Shown here: positions 37,603 to 46,390 of the stretch, one piece after another
Layout: each line of letters starts with the position of its first letter
Numbering within the stretch: the first letter of the stretch is position 1
Assembly: GCF_018860155.1 (NCBI RefSeq)
Contig: NZ_JAHKNI010000001.1
Span: 1,208,806-1,272,805, forward strand
DNA from: Nocardia albiluteola
GTDB taxonomy: Bacteria > Actinomycetota > Actinomycetes > Mycobacteriales > Mycobacteriaceae
Reading direction: 5' to 3'
DNA: 64,000 bases
Program-made: the position numbers and the translations under genes
The notes under the pieces: generated by a model
What the model was told of the DNA's origin: nothing
Seen by the model: only the letters and a program-made list of their open reading frames with translations
The model's database searches: none

Positions 37603-37692
37603 TCGCCGCAGTGCCAACCCCACAGTGCGAGTGCACCGAATGCGACCAGCTCCGCGGCGAATGCGACCGTCAGGTTGGCCCACTTCCAGATT

Positions 37693-38544
37693 TCAGACAC
37701 GTACGTGGCCGCTCAGGAACTCGGTGATCAGTTCGGCGACCCGCTCGGCGGAGTCGGCCTGTGGGTAGTGCCCAGAGCCTTCCACCAGGCCGATGTGGCC
37801 CAGCCCGGGCCGTAGCTCCGCGACAATGGCCTCGGCCTCGGCTTTCGGGTCGGCGAAGTCGGGTTCGGCGGTGCCCATGATGATCAGGGCTGGGCACTTG
37901 ACGTCGGCCAGCTTCGGGGCGGATTCGGCGGGGACGGCCTTGCCGGTCTTCATGAATTCGGCAAAGCGGCCGGGTTCGCTCAGCTTGGCCTTCAGGCCGG
38001 CCATGGCCTCGGCGTAGTCGGCGGGCTTGATCGGCGCGGCGATGTTCTGGTAGCTCATCCAGATGGGCAGGCTCTTCAGGAGCGCGGTGCCGGCCAGCCG
38101 CACCAGGCCCTTGCGGTAGCGCGCGGTGGTGAAGAACGCCCCGGTCGTGAAGCTCTGGATGCGGGTGAACGGGCCGATCTCGACGATGGCGGTGACCAGT
38201 TCGGGTGCGGTGGCGGCGGCGATGGTGGCCGACCCGCCGGACAGCGAGTTTCCCACGATGACCGCCGGCCCGCCAAGGTGGCGGATCAGGTCGAGGATGT
38301 CGCCCGCGACGTCGGTCTGCGTGATGCCGGTGCTGCCGTCGTGCGAGGTCCAGTTCATGCTCGACTCACCGTGTCCGCGCATGTCGAGGTTGGCGACGCG
38401 GTATCCGGCGGCGACGAGCAGAGGGACCAGGTGCCGGTACGTCCGGCGATGGGTGCCCATGCCGTGTGACAGCACGATCAGCGGCCCGGTGCCGGTGACG
38501 TCATAGGCGAGGGTGCCGCCGGTGGTGCTCAGTAATTCGGTCAT
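37693..38544 (-). CDS. Alpha/beta fold hydrolase
   Basis: 283 aa. The oxyanion-hole HGMG lies near residue 28 (IVLSHGMGTHRRTY), the nucleophile elbow is GNSLSG, and the catalytic His is in VEGSGHYPQADSAE near the C-terminus. ALIIMGTAEPDFADPKAEAE precedes it and supplies the acid region. This is a generic cytoplasmic esterase/peroxidase-like hydrolase; the substrate is unknown. It lies downstream of ohr, but a hairpin separates the two, so it may be transcribed separately. Confidence 0.87.
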   Translation of the reverse strand: MTELLSTTGGTLAYDVTGTGPLIVLSHGMGTHRRTYRHLVPLLVAAGYRVANLDMRGHGESSMNWTSHDGSTGITQTDVAGDILDLIRHLGGPAVIVGNSLSGGSATIAAATAPELVTAIVEIGPFTRIQSFTTGAFFTTARYRKGLVRLAGTALLKSLPIWMSYQNIAAPIKPADYAEAMAGLKAKLSEPGRFAEFMKTGKAVPAESAPKLADVKCPALIIMGTAEPDFADPKAEAEAIVAELRPGLGHIGLVEGSGHYPQADSAERVAELITEFLSGHVRV

Positions 38545-38620
38545 TTGTGTATGTCCTGGAGAGTAGAAGGGCGGGCGGTTCGCTACCGGCCTCCGCCGAT
38601 GTGCAATGGGTGGCCGCGAA

Positions 38621-38648
38621 CCCTCGGCGCGGCTCGGAACGCCGAGGG
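38621..38648 (-). terminator. Hairpin downstream of ohr
   Basis: CCCTCGGCG...CGCCGAGGG is a perfect 9-bp stem with a 10-base loop, 20 bases past the ohr stop. It probably ends or attenuates the NmrA-ohr transcript before the alpha/beta hydrolase gene. Confidence 0.6.
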
Positions 38649-38668
38649 CTTGTGATCCGGACGGCAGG

Positions 38669-39106
38669 TCAGGCGTCGACGCCCGCAGGAGCGAGCTGCA
38701 GTTCGACGTCGAGATTGCCTCGCGTCGCGCGGGAGTACGGGCAGACCTGATGGGCGGCCTCGACCAATTCGGTTGCCTGCGAAGGCTCGACGCCGGGCAG
38801 GTGGATGCGCAGCGTCACGGCCAGGCCGTATCCGGTGTCCTCCGGGCCGATGCCTACCCGTGCGGTCACCGCGGAACCACTGACGTCGGCCTTGGCGCGG
38901 CGGGCGACCACTCGCAGCGAATTGTGGAAGCACGCAGCGTATCCCGCCGCGAAGAGCTGCTCGGGGTTGGTGCGGCCACCGGTGCCGCCGAGTTCGCGCT
39001 GAATCGCAAGATCCAGGTCGAGCAGGCCGTCGTCGGTGGTCACGTGGCCGTTGCGACCGTCGCCGGTGGCGTCGGCGACAGCGGTGTACAGAATCTTGTC
39101 GGGCAT
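38669..39106 (-). CDS. Organic hydroperoxide resistance protein (Ohr/OsmC family)
   Basis: 145 aa, the usual Ohr length. The two redox cysteines are Cys59 (GYAACFHNSL) and Cys122 (HQVCPYS), with the Ohr-type GGTGGRTNPEQLFAAGYAAC segment. Ohr reduces organic peroxides in the cytosol using thiol cofactors. It begins 14 bases after the NmrA-like gene and probably shares its promoter. No OhrR-type MarR regulator adjoins it directly; a MarR gene lies 9 kb away. The reading is clear. Confidence 0.93.
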   Translation of the reverse strand: MPDKILYTAVADATGDGRNGHVTTDDGLLDLDLAIQRELGGTGGRTNPEQLFAAGYAACFHNSLRVVARRAKADVSGSAVTARVGIGPEDTGYGLAVTLRIHLPGVEPSQATELVEAAHQVCPYSRATRGNLDVELQLAPAGVDA

Positions 39107-39120
39107 CGAGAGCTCCTGGA

Positions 39121-39963
39121 TCAGTTCGCAATCGCGGTGAGGGCGGCCTTGTTGGCGCGCACCCAGCTCGTGTAGTCACCGGGCGTGCGGCCGGTGAGGT
39201 CGGAAACGGTCGACAGCACTGCGGATTCGTCGAGTGAGCCGTGTGCGTAGAAGTCCATGAACGCGTCGGCGTAGGCGGCAGGCATCTGGGTCAGCATCTC
39301 CGCGTAGCTCTCGTCGTCGCTGAGCGCGATTACGCGCAGCGGCCGTGTGAGCTCGGCGGCGAGGATCTCGACCTGTTCGATCGCGTTCAACGGCTGTGGC
39401 CCGGTCAATGTGTAGATCCGGCCGACGTGCGCATCGCTGACCAGTGCGACCGCCGCGACCGCGCCGATATCCGCCGGATCGATGACCGCCGTGCGGACGC
39501 CGGCGAACTGCAATCGCAGTTCGTCGCCCGCCCGCAACTGTGGCAGCCACCGGAAGGTGTTGGACATGAATGATGCCGGCCGCAGCACGGTCGCCGGCAA
39601 TCCGGATTCCGTCACCAGATCCTCGGCGCCTGCCATCATCGCCGTCACCGCATTACTTCTGTCCCGCGACCCCGCCGACCCGCCCGAAAGCTGTACCACC
39701 CGCGCGACTCCCGCGCGCGCCGCCGCGGCCAGCAAGCCCGCCGCGCCCTTGTAGCCTGGCAGCAGGAATATGCCGTCCACCCCGTCCAGTAGCGGCAGCA
39801 GCGTCTCGGCTACATCGAGATCAGCGGTAACGATCTCGGTTCCGGCCGGCAGATTCGCCGCGCCGGGATCGCGCACCACGGCGCGAACCGGGTGGTCACC
39901 GGCGCGTAGCGCACGCACGACCTCGGCCCCGACATTGCCGGCGGCGCCGGTCACCAAGTACAT
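39121..39963 (-). CDS. NmrA-family NAD(P)-binding protein
   Basis: About 280 aa. The Rossmann motif MYLVTGAAGNVGAEVVRALR begins the protein, followed by VVRDPG, EIVTADLD, GIFLLPGYKGA and LRPASFMSNTF. Members include quinone oxidoreductases of the QorB/azoreductase-like type and redox-sensing NmrA regulators. I choose ATG 39963 because a GAGGAG box is correctly spaced before it; the alternative ATG at 39969 is too close. It precedes ohr by 14 bases, suggesting an oxidative or electrophile response operon. It is divergent from an SDR gene. Confidence 0.86.
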   Translation of the reverse strand: MYLVTGAAGNVGAEVVRALRAGDHPVRAVVRDPGAANLPAGTEIVTADLDVAETLLPLLDGVDGIFLLPGYKGAAGLLAAAARAGVARVVQLSGGSAGSRDRSNAVTAMMAGAEDLVTESGLPATVLRPASFMSNTFRWLPQLRAGDELRLQFAGVRTAVIDPADIGAVAAVALVSDAHVGRIYTLTGPQPLNAIEQVEILAAELTRPLRVIALSDDESYAEMLTQMPAAYADAFMDFYAHGSLDESAVLSTVSDLTGRTPGDYTSWVRANKAALTAIAN

Positions 39964-40174
39964 CGCCATCTCCTCGTCTGTCGCAAAGCCTTGTCGCTCA
40001 TCAGCTTCCGGCCTCGCGCTCGGCAGTTCAAGCGTCGATCGAGTTCGTATCGTGCAGCCACATCGCACGATCGGCACCTGCCACGTCGAAGCGGCGGATC
40101 ATGCAGTGGCGCCGAATGATCCGGCCGTTATTGCTGCTTGTTCCGGGTCGCCGGTGAGCGCCACGATCTCGACC

Positions 40175-40900
40175 ATGAATCTTGTAGACAAACGCGTCCT
40201 CGTCATCGGCGGCACATCTGGAATCGGCCTGGCGGTGGCTGCGGGCGCTGCCGAACGCGGTGCCCGGGTCACCGTCGCCTCCAGCAGCCCCGACAAGGTG
40301 ATGGCGGCGCGAAAACTGCTGCCCGACAGCGTCGATGCCCGTGAACTCGACGTGACCGACGAGGCTGCGGTAATCGCGTTCGGCGCGGCGATCGGCACGC
40401 TCGACCATCTCGTCTACACCGCCGGCGACGGATTGCTGGTCAAGTGGGTCGCGGAGGCGACGGTCGGCGAGGCGCGCGAATTCTTCGACATCCGATTCTG
40501 GGGCGCGTACACGGCGGTGAAACACCTTGCGCCGCGGCTGTCCGCGGGCGGATCCATCGTCCTGACCTCGGGCGGCGTCGCGCAACGCCCGGCCCCGGGA
40601 CTGGCCGTCGCGGCGAGTGCCACCAGCGCGGTGGAGGGGCTCACCCGCGCTCTCGCGGTCGAACTCGCACCGGTGCGGGTGAACGTGGTGCGCCCGGGCA
40701 TGCTGCGGACCCCGCTGTGGACCCGCAGCGGCCTCACTTCCAGTGATGACCAGGAGTTCTTCGAGCGGGCGGGCGAGGGACTGCCGGTCGGGCGCATCGG
40801 TACCGCCGAGGAGGCCGCCGCCGCCTACCTGTTCCTGTTGGAGAACGGGTTCGCCACCGGGACCACGGTATCGGTAGACGGCGGTCAGCTGCTGGTCTGA
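40175..40900 (+). CDS. Short-chain dehydrogenase/reductase
   Basis: 241 aa. The cofactor motif is VLVIGGTSGIGLAVAAGAAE, followed by the SDR fold (DHLVYTAGDG in place of NNAG, and GGSIVLTSGGVAQRP). The catalytic Tyr-x3-Lys is not seen at the usual place: the segment after the serine strand reads PGLAVAASATSAVEGLTRAL, where Tyr and Lys are replaced. It therefore may be a binding protein or have altered chemistry. It is divergent from the NmrA-ohr operon with ~210 bases between. Confidence 0.83.
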   Translation: MNLVDKRVLVIGGTSGIGLAVAAGAAERGARVTVASSSPDKVMAARKLLPDSVDARELDVTDEAAVIAFGAAIGTLDHLVYTAGDGLLVKWVAEATVGEAREFFDIRFWGAYTAVKHLAPRLSAGGSIVLTSGGVAQRPAPGLAVAASATSAVEGLTRALAVELAPVRVNVVRPGMLRTPLWTRSGLTSSDDQEFFERAGEGLPVGRIGTAEEAAAAYLFLLENGFATGTTVSVDGGQLLV

Positions 40901-40977
40901 ACCCGGACCGGGATCATCGCGGCCGCGGTGACCATCGCTTCAGCGGCCAACCCCGCCGAACCGCATCCGTGCGCCAT

Positions 40978-41916
40978 CTACCGGCTGTTGTCATTGAGAT
41001 GACGTCCGGCTGATGCCAGCCGCTGCGCGAACTTCGTTGTTGCGCCGTCGGTTTCGATTCCGGGCCATACCGTGCGCAGCGTGAACGGCCGCAGCCCGGT
41101 CACCGGAACCAGGGTGGCGCGACCCCGGATCGACTCCCACGCGGGGGACTTCGACAGCATCCGGAACGTCAGGTGGGCGGCGGATCGCTCGAGCGTGGTC
41201 TCGTAGAGCCGATCCAGATGGCGGGTGGTCACGGTGGTACGGGGGATCGGTCGGCCCGCCGGGGTGCGTTCGGGCACCCACTCGGTTCGGATCGCGGTCG
41301 CTACTTCCGGATTCACCAGGCAGTGATCGGCGAGCTCTTCGACGTCCACACTGACGCGACCGGCCAGCGGGTGCCCGAGCGACACCAGCAGCGCGGCTTC
41401 GGACCGGCAGATCTGCGGTCCGGTCCGCAGATAGGTGTTGCCGATCGCGCTGTGCTGCGGTGGCAGCCACAGTGTGGCGACATCCAGGTCGTGTTCGGAC
41501 TGCGCGTTCCACAGGTACACGCCGTTCAGTCCTTCACGCAGCCACACCACCGGCCGTCCGGACCCCATCTGCGGGCAGCGCTGCGACAGAGTGATCCGGA
41601 TATTCTCCGGGAGACTGGCCGGATAGCCGACTCGCAACGGGCGGGTAGCGGTACCGATGGACCGCCGCGCCTCCAGCAGCCCGGTCGAGAGGCTGCGCAG
41701 CGCCGGCCGCCACTCTGCCAGCAGCTGTTCACCGACGCTCGTCAGCCGCACGGTCCGGCTGGTGCGCTGGAACAGCACACCGCCCACCCGCTGCTCCAGA
41801 GCCCGGACCGCCTGACTGATATTGGACGGCGACCGATGCAGTCGCTCGGCCGCTCGGCCGAAATGAAGCTCCTCGGCAACAGCCACGAACGCTTCGATCT
41901 CACGCATCTCCAGCAC
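40978..41916 (-). CDS. LysR-family transcriptional regulator
   Basis: 312 aa. The helix-turn-helix is MREIEAFVAVAEELHFGRAA, ERLHRSPSNISQAVRALEQR, VLFQRTSRTVRLTSVG; the effector domain follows. An internal ATG at 41907 is an alternative start. It is convergent with the SDR gene and 30 bases downstream of the TetR gene on the same strand, so it may be co-transcribed with it. Target genes are not obvious; the SDR or NmrA-ohr genes are nearest. Confidence 0.88.
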   Translation of the reverse strand: MLEMREIEAFVAVAEELHFGRAAERLHRSPSNISQAVRALEQRVGGVLFQRTSRTVRLTSVGEQLLAEWRPALRSLSTGLLEARRSIGTATRPLRVGYPASLPENIRITLSQRCPQMGSGRPVVWLREGLNGVYLWNAQSEHDLDVATLWLPPQHSAIGNTYLRTGPQICRSEAALLVSLGHPLAGRVSVDVEELADHCLVNPEVATAIRTEWVPERTPAGRPIPRTTVTTRHLDRLYETTLERSAAHLTFRMLSKSPAWESIRGRATLVPVTGLRPFTLRTVWPGIETDGATTKFAQRLASAGRHLNDNSR

Positions 41917-41946
41917 AGCTTCGAATCTCCCTGTCGTCGCGCCGAA

Positions 41947-42570
41947 CTAACCGCGCGTCACGCCCGCGAGCACGGCACGACCGAACAACTCGACCAGCTG
42001 ATCGGCGTACTGCTCGAGCTCACTCTCCAGTCCGGTCGCGTACCGGACGCCCGCCGTGTCGATCGCGGCCCGAATCGTCACCGCCATGACGTGGGTGTCG
42101 AACGACGCGAACTCGCCCGCCTCCTGTCCCGCGTGCAACAGCGCGTGTATCCCCGCCACCGCGTTCGCTGAGGACACCGCATCGACCAAGGGCACGCCTT
42201 CCGGGGTCCGCGCGAAGTTCCTGATCTCCACCAGTGCACGCAACTGATCCGGATGCGCATGCAGAAATTCCAGATTGGATGTGATGTAGGCGGCGACCCG
42301 CGCCCAGTGCCCGCCCTCCGCCGCGATCCGCGGCGTCATGAATTCCACTGCGGCTTCGACGATCTGGTTCACTACCGCCGTCATGAGATCGTCCTTACCG
42401 CCGAAGTGGTACGAGATCAGCCGCGTGCTACTGAGCTGCGCCGCACCCGCGATCTTCGTGAACGACGTTCCGGTATAGCCGAATTCGGCCAGCGTCGCGA
42501 TCGATGCACTCACGATCTTCGCCCGCCGAGCCGCCGCCGTAGGACTGATCGGCTCGCTTCTTATTCGCAC
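41947..42570 (-). CDS. TetR-family transcriptional regulator
   Basis: About 207 aa. The helix-turn-helix reads ARRAKIVSASIATLAEFGYT, SFTKIAGAAQLSSTRLISYH, FGGKDDLMTAVVNQIV. The C-terminal ligand domain is all-helical. A GTG at 42570 lies directly after a palindrome with no Shine-Dalgarno, so a leaderless or near-leaderless mRNA is likely; a TTG at 42588 would put the palindrome inside the gene. It is followed by a LysR gene on the same strand and probably autoregulates. Confidence 0.85.
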   Translation of the reverse strand: MRIRSEPISPTAAARRAKIVSASIATLAEFGYTGTSFTKIAGAAQLSSTRLISYHFGGKDDLMTAVVNQIVEAAVEFMTPRIAAEGGHWARVAAYITSNLEFLHAHPDQLRALVEIRNFARTPEGVPLVDAVSSANAVAGIHALLHAGQEAGEFASFDTHVMAVTIRAAIDTAGVRYATGLESELEQYADQLVELFGRAVLAGVTRG

Positions 42571-42571
42571 A

Positions 42572-42585
42572 GGTAACAAGTTACC
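42572..42585. promoter_or_regulatory. Palindrome at the TetR start, probable operator
   Basis: GGTAAC-AA-GTTACC is a perfect 6+2+6 palindrome that abuts the chosen TetR GTG. A bound TetR dimer would cover the start and the -10 region. Confidence 0.55.
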
Positions 42586-42985
42586 CAACTAGATAACGAA
42601 CGGCAAGGTGTTCGCCCCCCCACGAATGTCGTCTCGATTGGAATCGGTCCGCCACACAGTTGATCTCCCAGCCCCCGACACCTCTGACGGTTCGCGGGCG
42701 ACCTACCCGGTGTGCTTCGTGCGAGCCGCACCGTGCGAGCCCGCCGCTCGACGCCTCTCAGCGCCTGTCGATGCACGCAGACAGCGGCGACGGCAGACCG
42801 CCGGCGCGAGCGGCAGAACCGGGCAACTCGCCGACCTGCGGTGTCGGCTGTCGCAACCCCCATGGGTGCGAACCTGCCTGCGAAAATGCGGCGCATGTCG
42901 AGCGCCCCCGGCAGGGCACTATAAGGATGGGAATGGGGGCGACCAGCGGTTTCGTGGGAACGCTGACGATCGAAGCGGAATTCGG
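42586..42985. repeat. Dispersed paired-hairpin repeat copy 3, in otherwise empty spacer
   Basis: The copy spans 42871-42949: a degenerate GCCTGCGAAAAT...GCGCATGTC hairpin, then GCGCCCCCGGCAGGGCAC, then TATAAGGATGGGA, then GCGACCAGCGG. It is in the same orientation as copy 2, so the two flank the 5.3-kb hydrolase-ohr-NmrA-SDR-LysR-TetR block as direct repeats. The remainder of the spacer shows no gene. Confidence 0.7.
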
Positions 42986-44011
42986 CTAACCGAAGCCTGG
43001 GTGAGCATCCCGGCGAGGATGATGCTGGGTCGATTCGGCCGCGCGGGTGCGGGTAACGGTCGGCGTCTCGCCGGTGTGCCTACGGTAGATGCGCCGGAAG
43101 GCGGCCGGATCGGCGTAACCGACCTCGCCCGCGATCACGTCGACGGGTTTGCGTGTAGTCGTGAGTAGGGTGGCCGCCTGCCCGACCCGGAGGCGATGCA
43201 CGTACTCCGTGGGTGAGACACCGAGGCGGTCACGGATGCGGCGGGCCAGGGTGCGCGGCGAAACTGCTGCGGCACTGGCCAATTCGTCCAGTGATAGTTG
43301 CCGGTGCAGGTTGGCGTGCACCTGCTGTTGCACGGCGCGCAGCACCGGGTCGGTGGCCCGTAGATGCTCGAGCACCATGTAGCGCGACTGCGACATGCGG
43401 GCATCGAGTACCAGGTAGTGGGCCACCTGCTCGGCCAGCGCGCCGCCGCCGAGGCGGGCGACCAGCGTCAGCAGCAGATCTGCGTGGGCGAAAGCTGCAC
43501 CAGCGGTCAGTATTTCGCCGCAGTCGACGACCATACGATCGGTGTGCAGGGCGACATCGGGGAAGCGGCGGGCGAACAACGGTGCCAGCCACCAGGTAGT
43601 GGTGGCGGCCCGGCCCGACAACAGGCCCGAGGCCGCGAGCACGAAGGAGGCCGAGCAGGAGGCGGCTACCGTAGCGCCGGAATCGGCGGCGCGCCGGATG
43701 TTTTCGACGGCCTGCATGGCATCCGGCCGGGCCAGCAGTTCGTCGATACGCGCTTCGCTGGCCGCGGACGGCCCTGGCAGTACCAGAATGTCGCCAGGCC
43801 CGAACTTCGTTGAGCCGAGTGGTGTTTCGCTATCCACGCTGATCGGTCGCCCGCCGCTGGATCGGGCCGGCAGCCCGTCGAGTGATGCGACGCGCTGGCG
43901 CAGCCGCCCGCCCGCCATGTCGCCGGCGATCCCGGCCGCCGTATCGACGATGTCGATACCGAGGCCGAGTGCGCCTTCGAGCACACCGTCCAGCGCTAGG
44001 TGGGTAATCAT
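42986..44011 (-). CDS. GlxA-family AraC-type regulator with DJ-1/PfpI domain
   Basis: 341 aa. The first ~190 residues form a DJ-1/PfpI-like domain (GDILVLPGPSAASEARIDEL, TVAASCSASFVLAASGLLSG). The C-terminal AraC DNA-binding domain has two helix-turn-helix units (LSLDELASAAAVSPRTLARR, then GVSPTEYVHRLRVGQAATLL, then EVGYADPAAFRRIYRRH). This GlxA layout is common in regulators of catabolism. The Cys in SCSASF sits at the nucleophile-elbow position, but such domains are usually sensors. It is divergent from a dienelactone hydrolase family gene, the likely target. Confidence 0.9.
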   Translation of the reverse strand: MITHLALDGVLEGALGLGIDIVDTAAGIAGDMAGGRLRQRVASLDGLPARSSGGRPISVDSETPLGSTKFGPGDILVLPGPSAASEARIDELLARPDAMQAVENIRRAADSGATVAASCSASFVLAASGLLSGRAATTTWWLAPLFARRFPDVALHTDRMVVDCGEILTAGAAFAHADLLLTLVARLGGGALAEQVAHYLVLDARMSQSRYMVLEHLRATDPVLRAVQQQVHANLHRQLSLDELASAAAVSPRTLARRIRDRLGVSPTEYVHRLRVGQAATLLTTTRKPVDVIAGEVGYADPAAFRRIYRRHTGETPTVTRTRAAESTQHHPRRDAHPGFG

Positions 44012-44012
44012 G

Positions 44013-44047
44013 TGGCGAGATTAGACCGAATAGTGGCGATCTCGCCA
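44013..44047. promoter_or_regulatory. Inverted repeat at the GlxA/hydrolase divergent promoter
   Basis: TGGCGAGAT and ATCTCGCCA form a perfect 9-bp inverted repeat separated by 17 bases, directly upstream of the GlxA start. The right arm also forms TGGCGA-TC-TCGCCA at 44034-44047. Spacing of about 2.5 turns suits paired AraC-type half-sites. Confidence 0.5.
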
Positions 44048-44085
44048 GTGGTGATGTGCTGACCGGCTGCGGCAGGGTTTCAGGT

Positions 44086-44925
44086 GTGCAGCAATCTTTC
44101 CCGCAGGATCCTCGCGACGACGACCTCGCCGATTTCGCACCCCGGTCGATCACGCTCGATGCAGTAACCCGCACGGTGTACGTCAGCGGCATCGGACCGG
44201 CGGTCATCGTCATGGCGGAAATGCCCGGCATCAGCCCCGATGTGGCCCGCTTCGCCCGCTGGGTGCGTGACGCCGGGCTCACCGTCTACCTGCCGTCACT
44301 GTTCGGCCGCGACGGTGCCTATCCGGAGGCCGAGGCCGGTGTGGAGGTCTTCAAACGAGCCTGTGTCAGCGCGGAATTCCGGGCCTTCGGCGCGGGCAAG
44401 TCCAGCCCGGTCGCGGTGTGGCTGCGTGCGCTGGCAGCCCTGGCTCATCGCGAATGCGGCGGTCTCGGCGTCGGGGCGCTGGGTATGTGTTTCACCGGCA
44501 ATTTCGCGCTCACCATGATGCTCGAGCCCGCGATGCTGGCACCGGTGCTGTGCCAGCCGTCGCTGCCACTGGATGAGCCTGGCGGACTGGAGATTTCGCC
44601 TGGTGAGCTCGCGGCCGTGCGGGAGCGGATCGATCGCGATGATCTCGTGGTACGCGCCTACCGCTTCGAGGGTGACCGCTTTTGCACCGAGCAGCGTTTC
44701 GCTGCCTACGCTGCGGCGCTGGGCCCGCGTTTCGAGCCTCGGGTGCTGCCCGCCGAGGCCGCGAATCCCAGTCCGCCGCCATTCTTTTCGCAGATCGTCG
44801 GCTGTCCGCACAGTGTGGTCACTGCGCACCTGGTCGATGCGGCGGGGGAGCCGACCGCTGTGGCACGCGACGAGATCGTGGCCTTTTTCGTGGCCCGGCT
44901 GACTGCGGGCGTTGCGCCGCGGTGA
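44086..44925 (+). CDS. Dienelactone hydrolase family protein
   Basis: About 279 aa. The nucleophile is Cys in ALGMCFTGNFAL, and a His is in CPHSVVTAHLV near the end. The acid is less clear: RAYRFEGDRFCTEQRF stands where Asp is expected. Oxyanion-region residues are VIVMAEMPGISPDVARFARW. GTG 44086 and GTG 44056 are both in frame. It is divergent from the GlxA regulator. It may act on an activated lactone or ester; the substrate is unknown. Confidence 0.82.
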   Translation: MQQSFPQDPRDDDLADFAPRSITLDAVTRTVYVSGIGPAVIVMAEMPGISPDVARFARWVRDAGLTVYLPSLFGRDGAYPEAEAGVEVFKRACVSAEFRAFGAGKSSPVAVWLRALAALAHRECGGLGVGALGMCFTGNFALTMMLEPAMLAPVLCQPSLPLDEPGGLEISPGELAAVRERIDRDDLVVRAYRFEGDRFCTEQRFAAYAAALGPRFEPRVLPAEAANPSPPPFFSQIVGCPHSVVTAHLVDAAGEPTAVARDEIVAFFVARLTAGVAPR

Positions 44926-44963
44926 CAGAGCGGCCGTACTCACCGGGTACCGGGCGGTGCGGT

Positions 44964-45398
44964 TCAGGTCGTCTCGGCTCCCGGGGTGGTGGGTGAAATA
45001 CCATGCCGCACAAGAAGCTCCTGGTCGAGGAGTTGGGCATGCCCGTTGCCGATGGACCAGTCGGCGCGATCGTTCTCGGTGAGGGTGATCACGATGTCCT
45101 CGGGGCGGATGCCGACGGCGGTCAGTTCGGCCGCGATCGCCCGGTAGAGCTGCTGCTTTCGGTCGGCGGGGCGGCCGCGAACAAGGGTGATCTGGAGGAA
45201 GACGACGTCGCGGCGTTCGATGCCGAGATAGTCCGAATCGAAGATCAGGTCGTCGGCGCGATGAGATTCCAGGATCTGGAAGCGGTCTTTCGGCGGGATG
45301 CCTACGGCGGTAACGAGGGCGTTGTGTACGCCGTCGGCAATGGCACGTCGCTGGGACGCCGGGATGTCTTCCCGCAGGGAGATTCTGGTAAGTGGCAT
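44964..45398 (-). CDS. Tautomerase superfamily protein (MSAD-like)
   Basis: 144 aa with the catalytic N-terminal proline (MPLTRISLRE), which becomes Pro1 after Met removal. The length and the segments VGIPPKDRFQILESHRADDL, FLQITLVRGRPADRKQQLYR and GIRPEDIVITLTENDRADWS resemble malonate semialdehyde decarboxylase-type tautomerases. The Arg residues of the active site appear in the second half. It is divergent from an HxlR gene with an inverted repeat between, and so is probably controlled by it. Confidence 0.88.
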   Translation of the reverse strand: MPLTRISLREDIPASQRRAIADGVHNALVTAVGIPPKDRFQILESHRADDLIFDSDYLGIERRDVVFLQITLVRGRPADRKQQLYRAIAAELTAVGIRPEDIVITLTENDRADWSIGNGHAQLLDQELLVRHGISPTTPGAETT

Positions 45399-45419
45399 CG
45401 GGTGCTCCTAACTTTAAAA

Positions 45420-45450
45420 AGTGAAGTCAGCCTAGCATGATGGCTTCACT
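45420..45450. promoter_or_regulatory. Inverted and direct repeats at the tautomerase/HxlR promoter
   Basis: AGTGAAG (45420-45426) and CTTCACT (45444-45450) form a 7-bp inverted repeat with a 17-base spacer. GAAGTCAG occurs twice (45423 and about 45455). The region lies between the two divergent starts and fits HxlR operator sites. Confidence 0.5.
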
Positions 45451-45477
45451 AATGGAAGTCAGATAGGCTGGGGCGAT

Positions 45478-45960
45478 ATGGAATGGAGTGAGCAGGACAC
45501 CACCAACTGCAGCGTGGGGCGGACCGCAGAGATCGTCGGGCGGCCATGGGTGTTGCTGGTACTGCGCGAGATCTTCCGGGGCTTGCATCGCTTCGACGAG
45601 ATCCAGCGGCACCTCGGTGTATCGACCGCAATGCTGGCTCGCCGCCTCGAGTTCCTGGCCGAAGAGGGGCTGGTGGTGTCGCGTCCCTACCGAGTGCCCG
45701 GTCGGCGCGAGCGGAACGAGTATCACTTGAGCGCGGCGGGCCGGGAACTGTTCCCGATCCTGGCCGCGCTGCACGAATGGGGCGACGCACATCTCGCCGA
45801 CGACGACGGCCCGGCCACGACATACCGGCATCGCGAGTGCGGTGCCGAGGTGCGGTTGACGTTCACCTGCGACGCCGGCCACACCCTGACCGAGGGGCTC
45901 CAGGAGATCGTGGCCGAGCCCGGCCCCGGCGCGCGGGCGCTGGGCTCGATCCCGCACTGA
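45478..45960 (+). CDS. HxlR-family transcriptional regulator
   Basis: 160 aa. The winged helix reads CSVGRTAEIVGRPWVLLVLR-type sequence (visible as NCSVGRTAEIVGRPWVLLVL), then LHRFDEIQRHLGVSTAMLAR, RRLEFLAEEGLVVSRPYR and RRERNEYHLSAAGREL. The last ~45 residues carry RHRECGAEVRLTFTCDAGHT, a possible Cys/His metal site. It is divergent from the tautomerase gene. A thiol or metal sensor role is possible but not shown. Confidence 0.88.
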   Translation: MEWSEQDTTNCSVGRTAEIVGRPWVLLVLREIFRGLHRFDEIQRHLGVSTAMLARRLEFLAEEGLVVSRPYRVPGRRERNEYHLSAAGRELFPILAALHEWGDAHLADDDGPATTYRHRECGAEVRLTFTCDAGHTLTEGLQEIVAEPGPGARALGSIPH

Positions 45961-46390
45961 TGTATCCGCTTGCCGCTGGGCAACTTTCGGGACCGCGGTG
46001 TCTCGATGGCGCGGACGTCCACGCATCGATGTCCGCACCCCAGGCGATCCGGGTCGCGCCGAGCTCGGGCGCCCTGGCGACCGCGGTGCCCGGGCCGCCC
46101 GGACCGGTGCCGCCGCCCGGCCCGATCCGGACGGAGGACGTGAATTGTCCAGCCGGACATAGCCCAACAGTGCAGCGGATGGTCGGCGCCGCACCCGCGT
46201 GGGCGGGTCTCGCAGGTCGATCGAATGTCCGTTATGGCCGCTGACCGCGCCGATCGAACCGGCCGGCGCGGAGCGGGTGGCCGCCGGAAGCGACTGCGGC
46301 GCAGGGACGTCCGCTACCGCCGAGATCCGTACGGCGGGACGGCCGAGTTCGGTTCGCGGACCAGGTCTTCGGTGGCGCGTCGGCCGTGCC
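45961..46390. other. Non-coding stretch
   Basis: Between two convergent genes. The frames present are Arg/Pro-rich shadows. I see no defensible gene, RNA or repeat. Confidence 0.4.
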
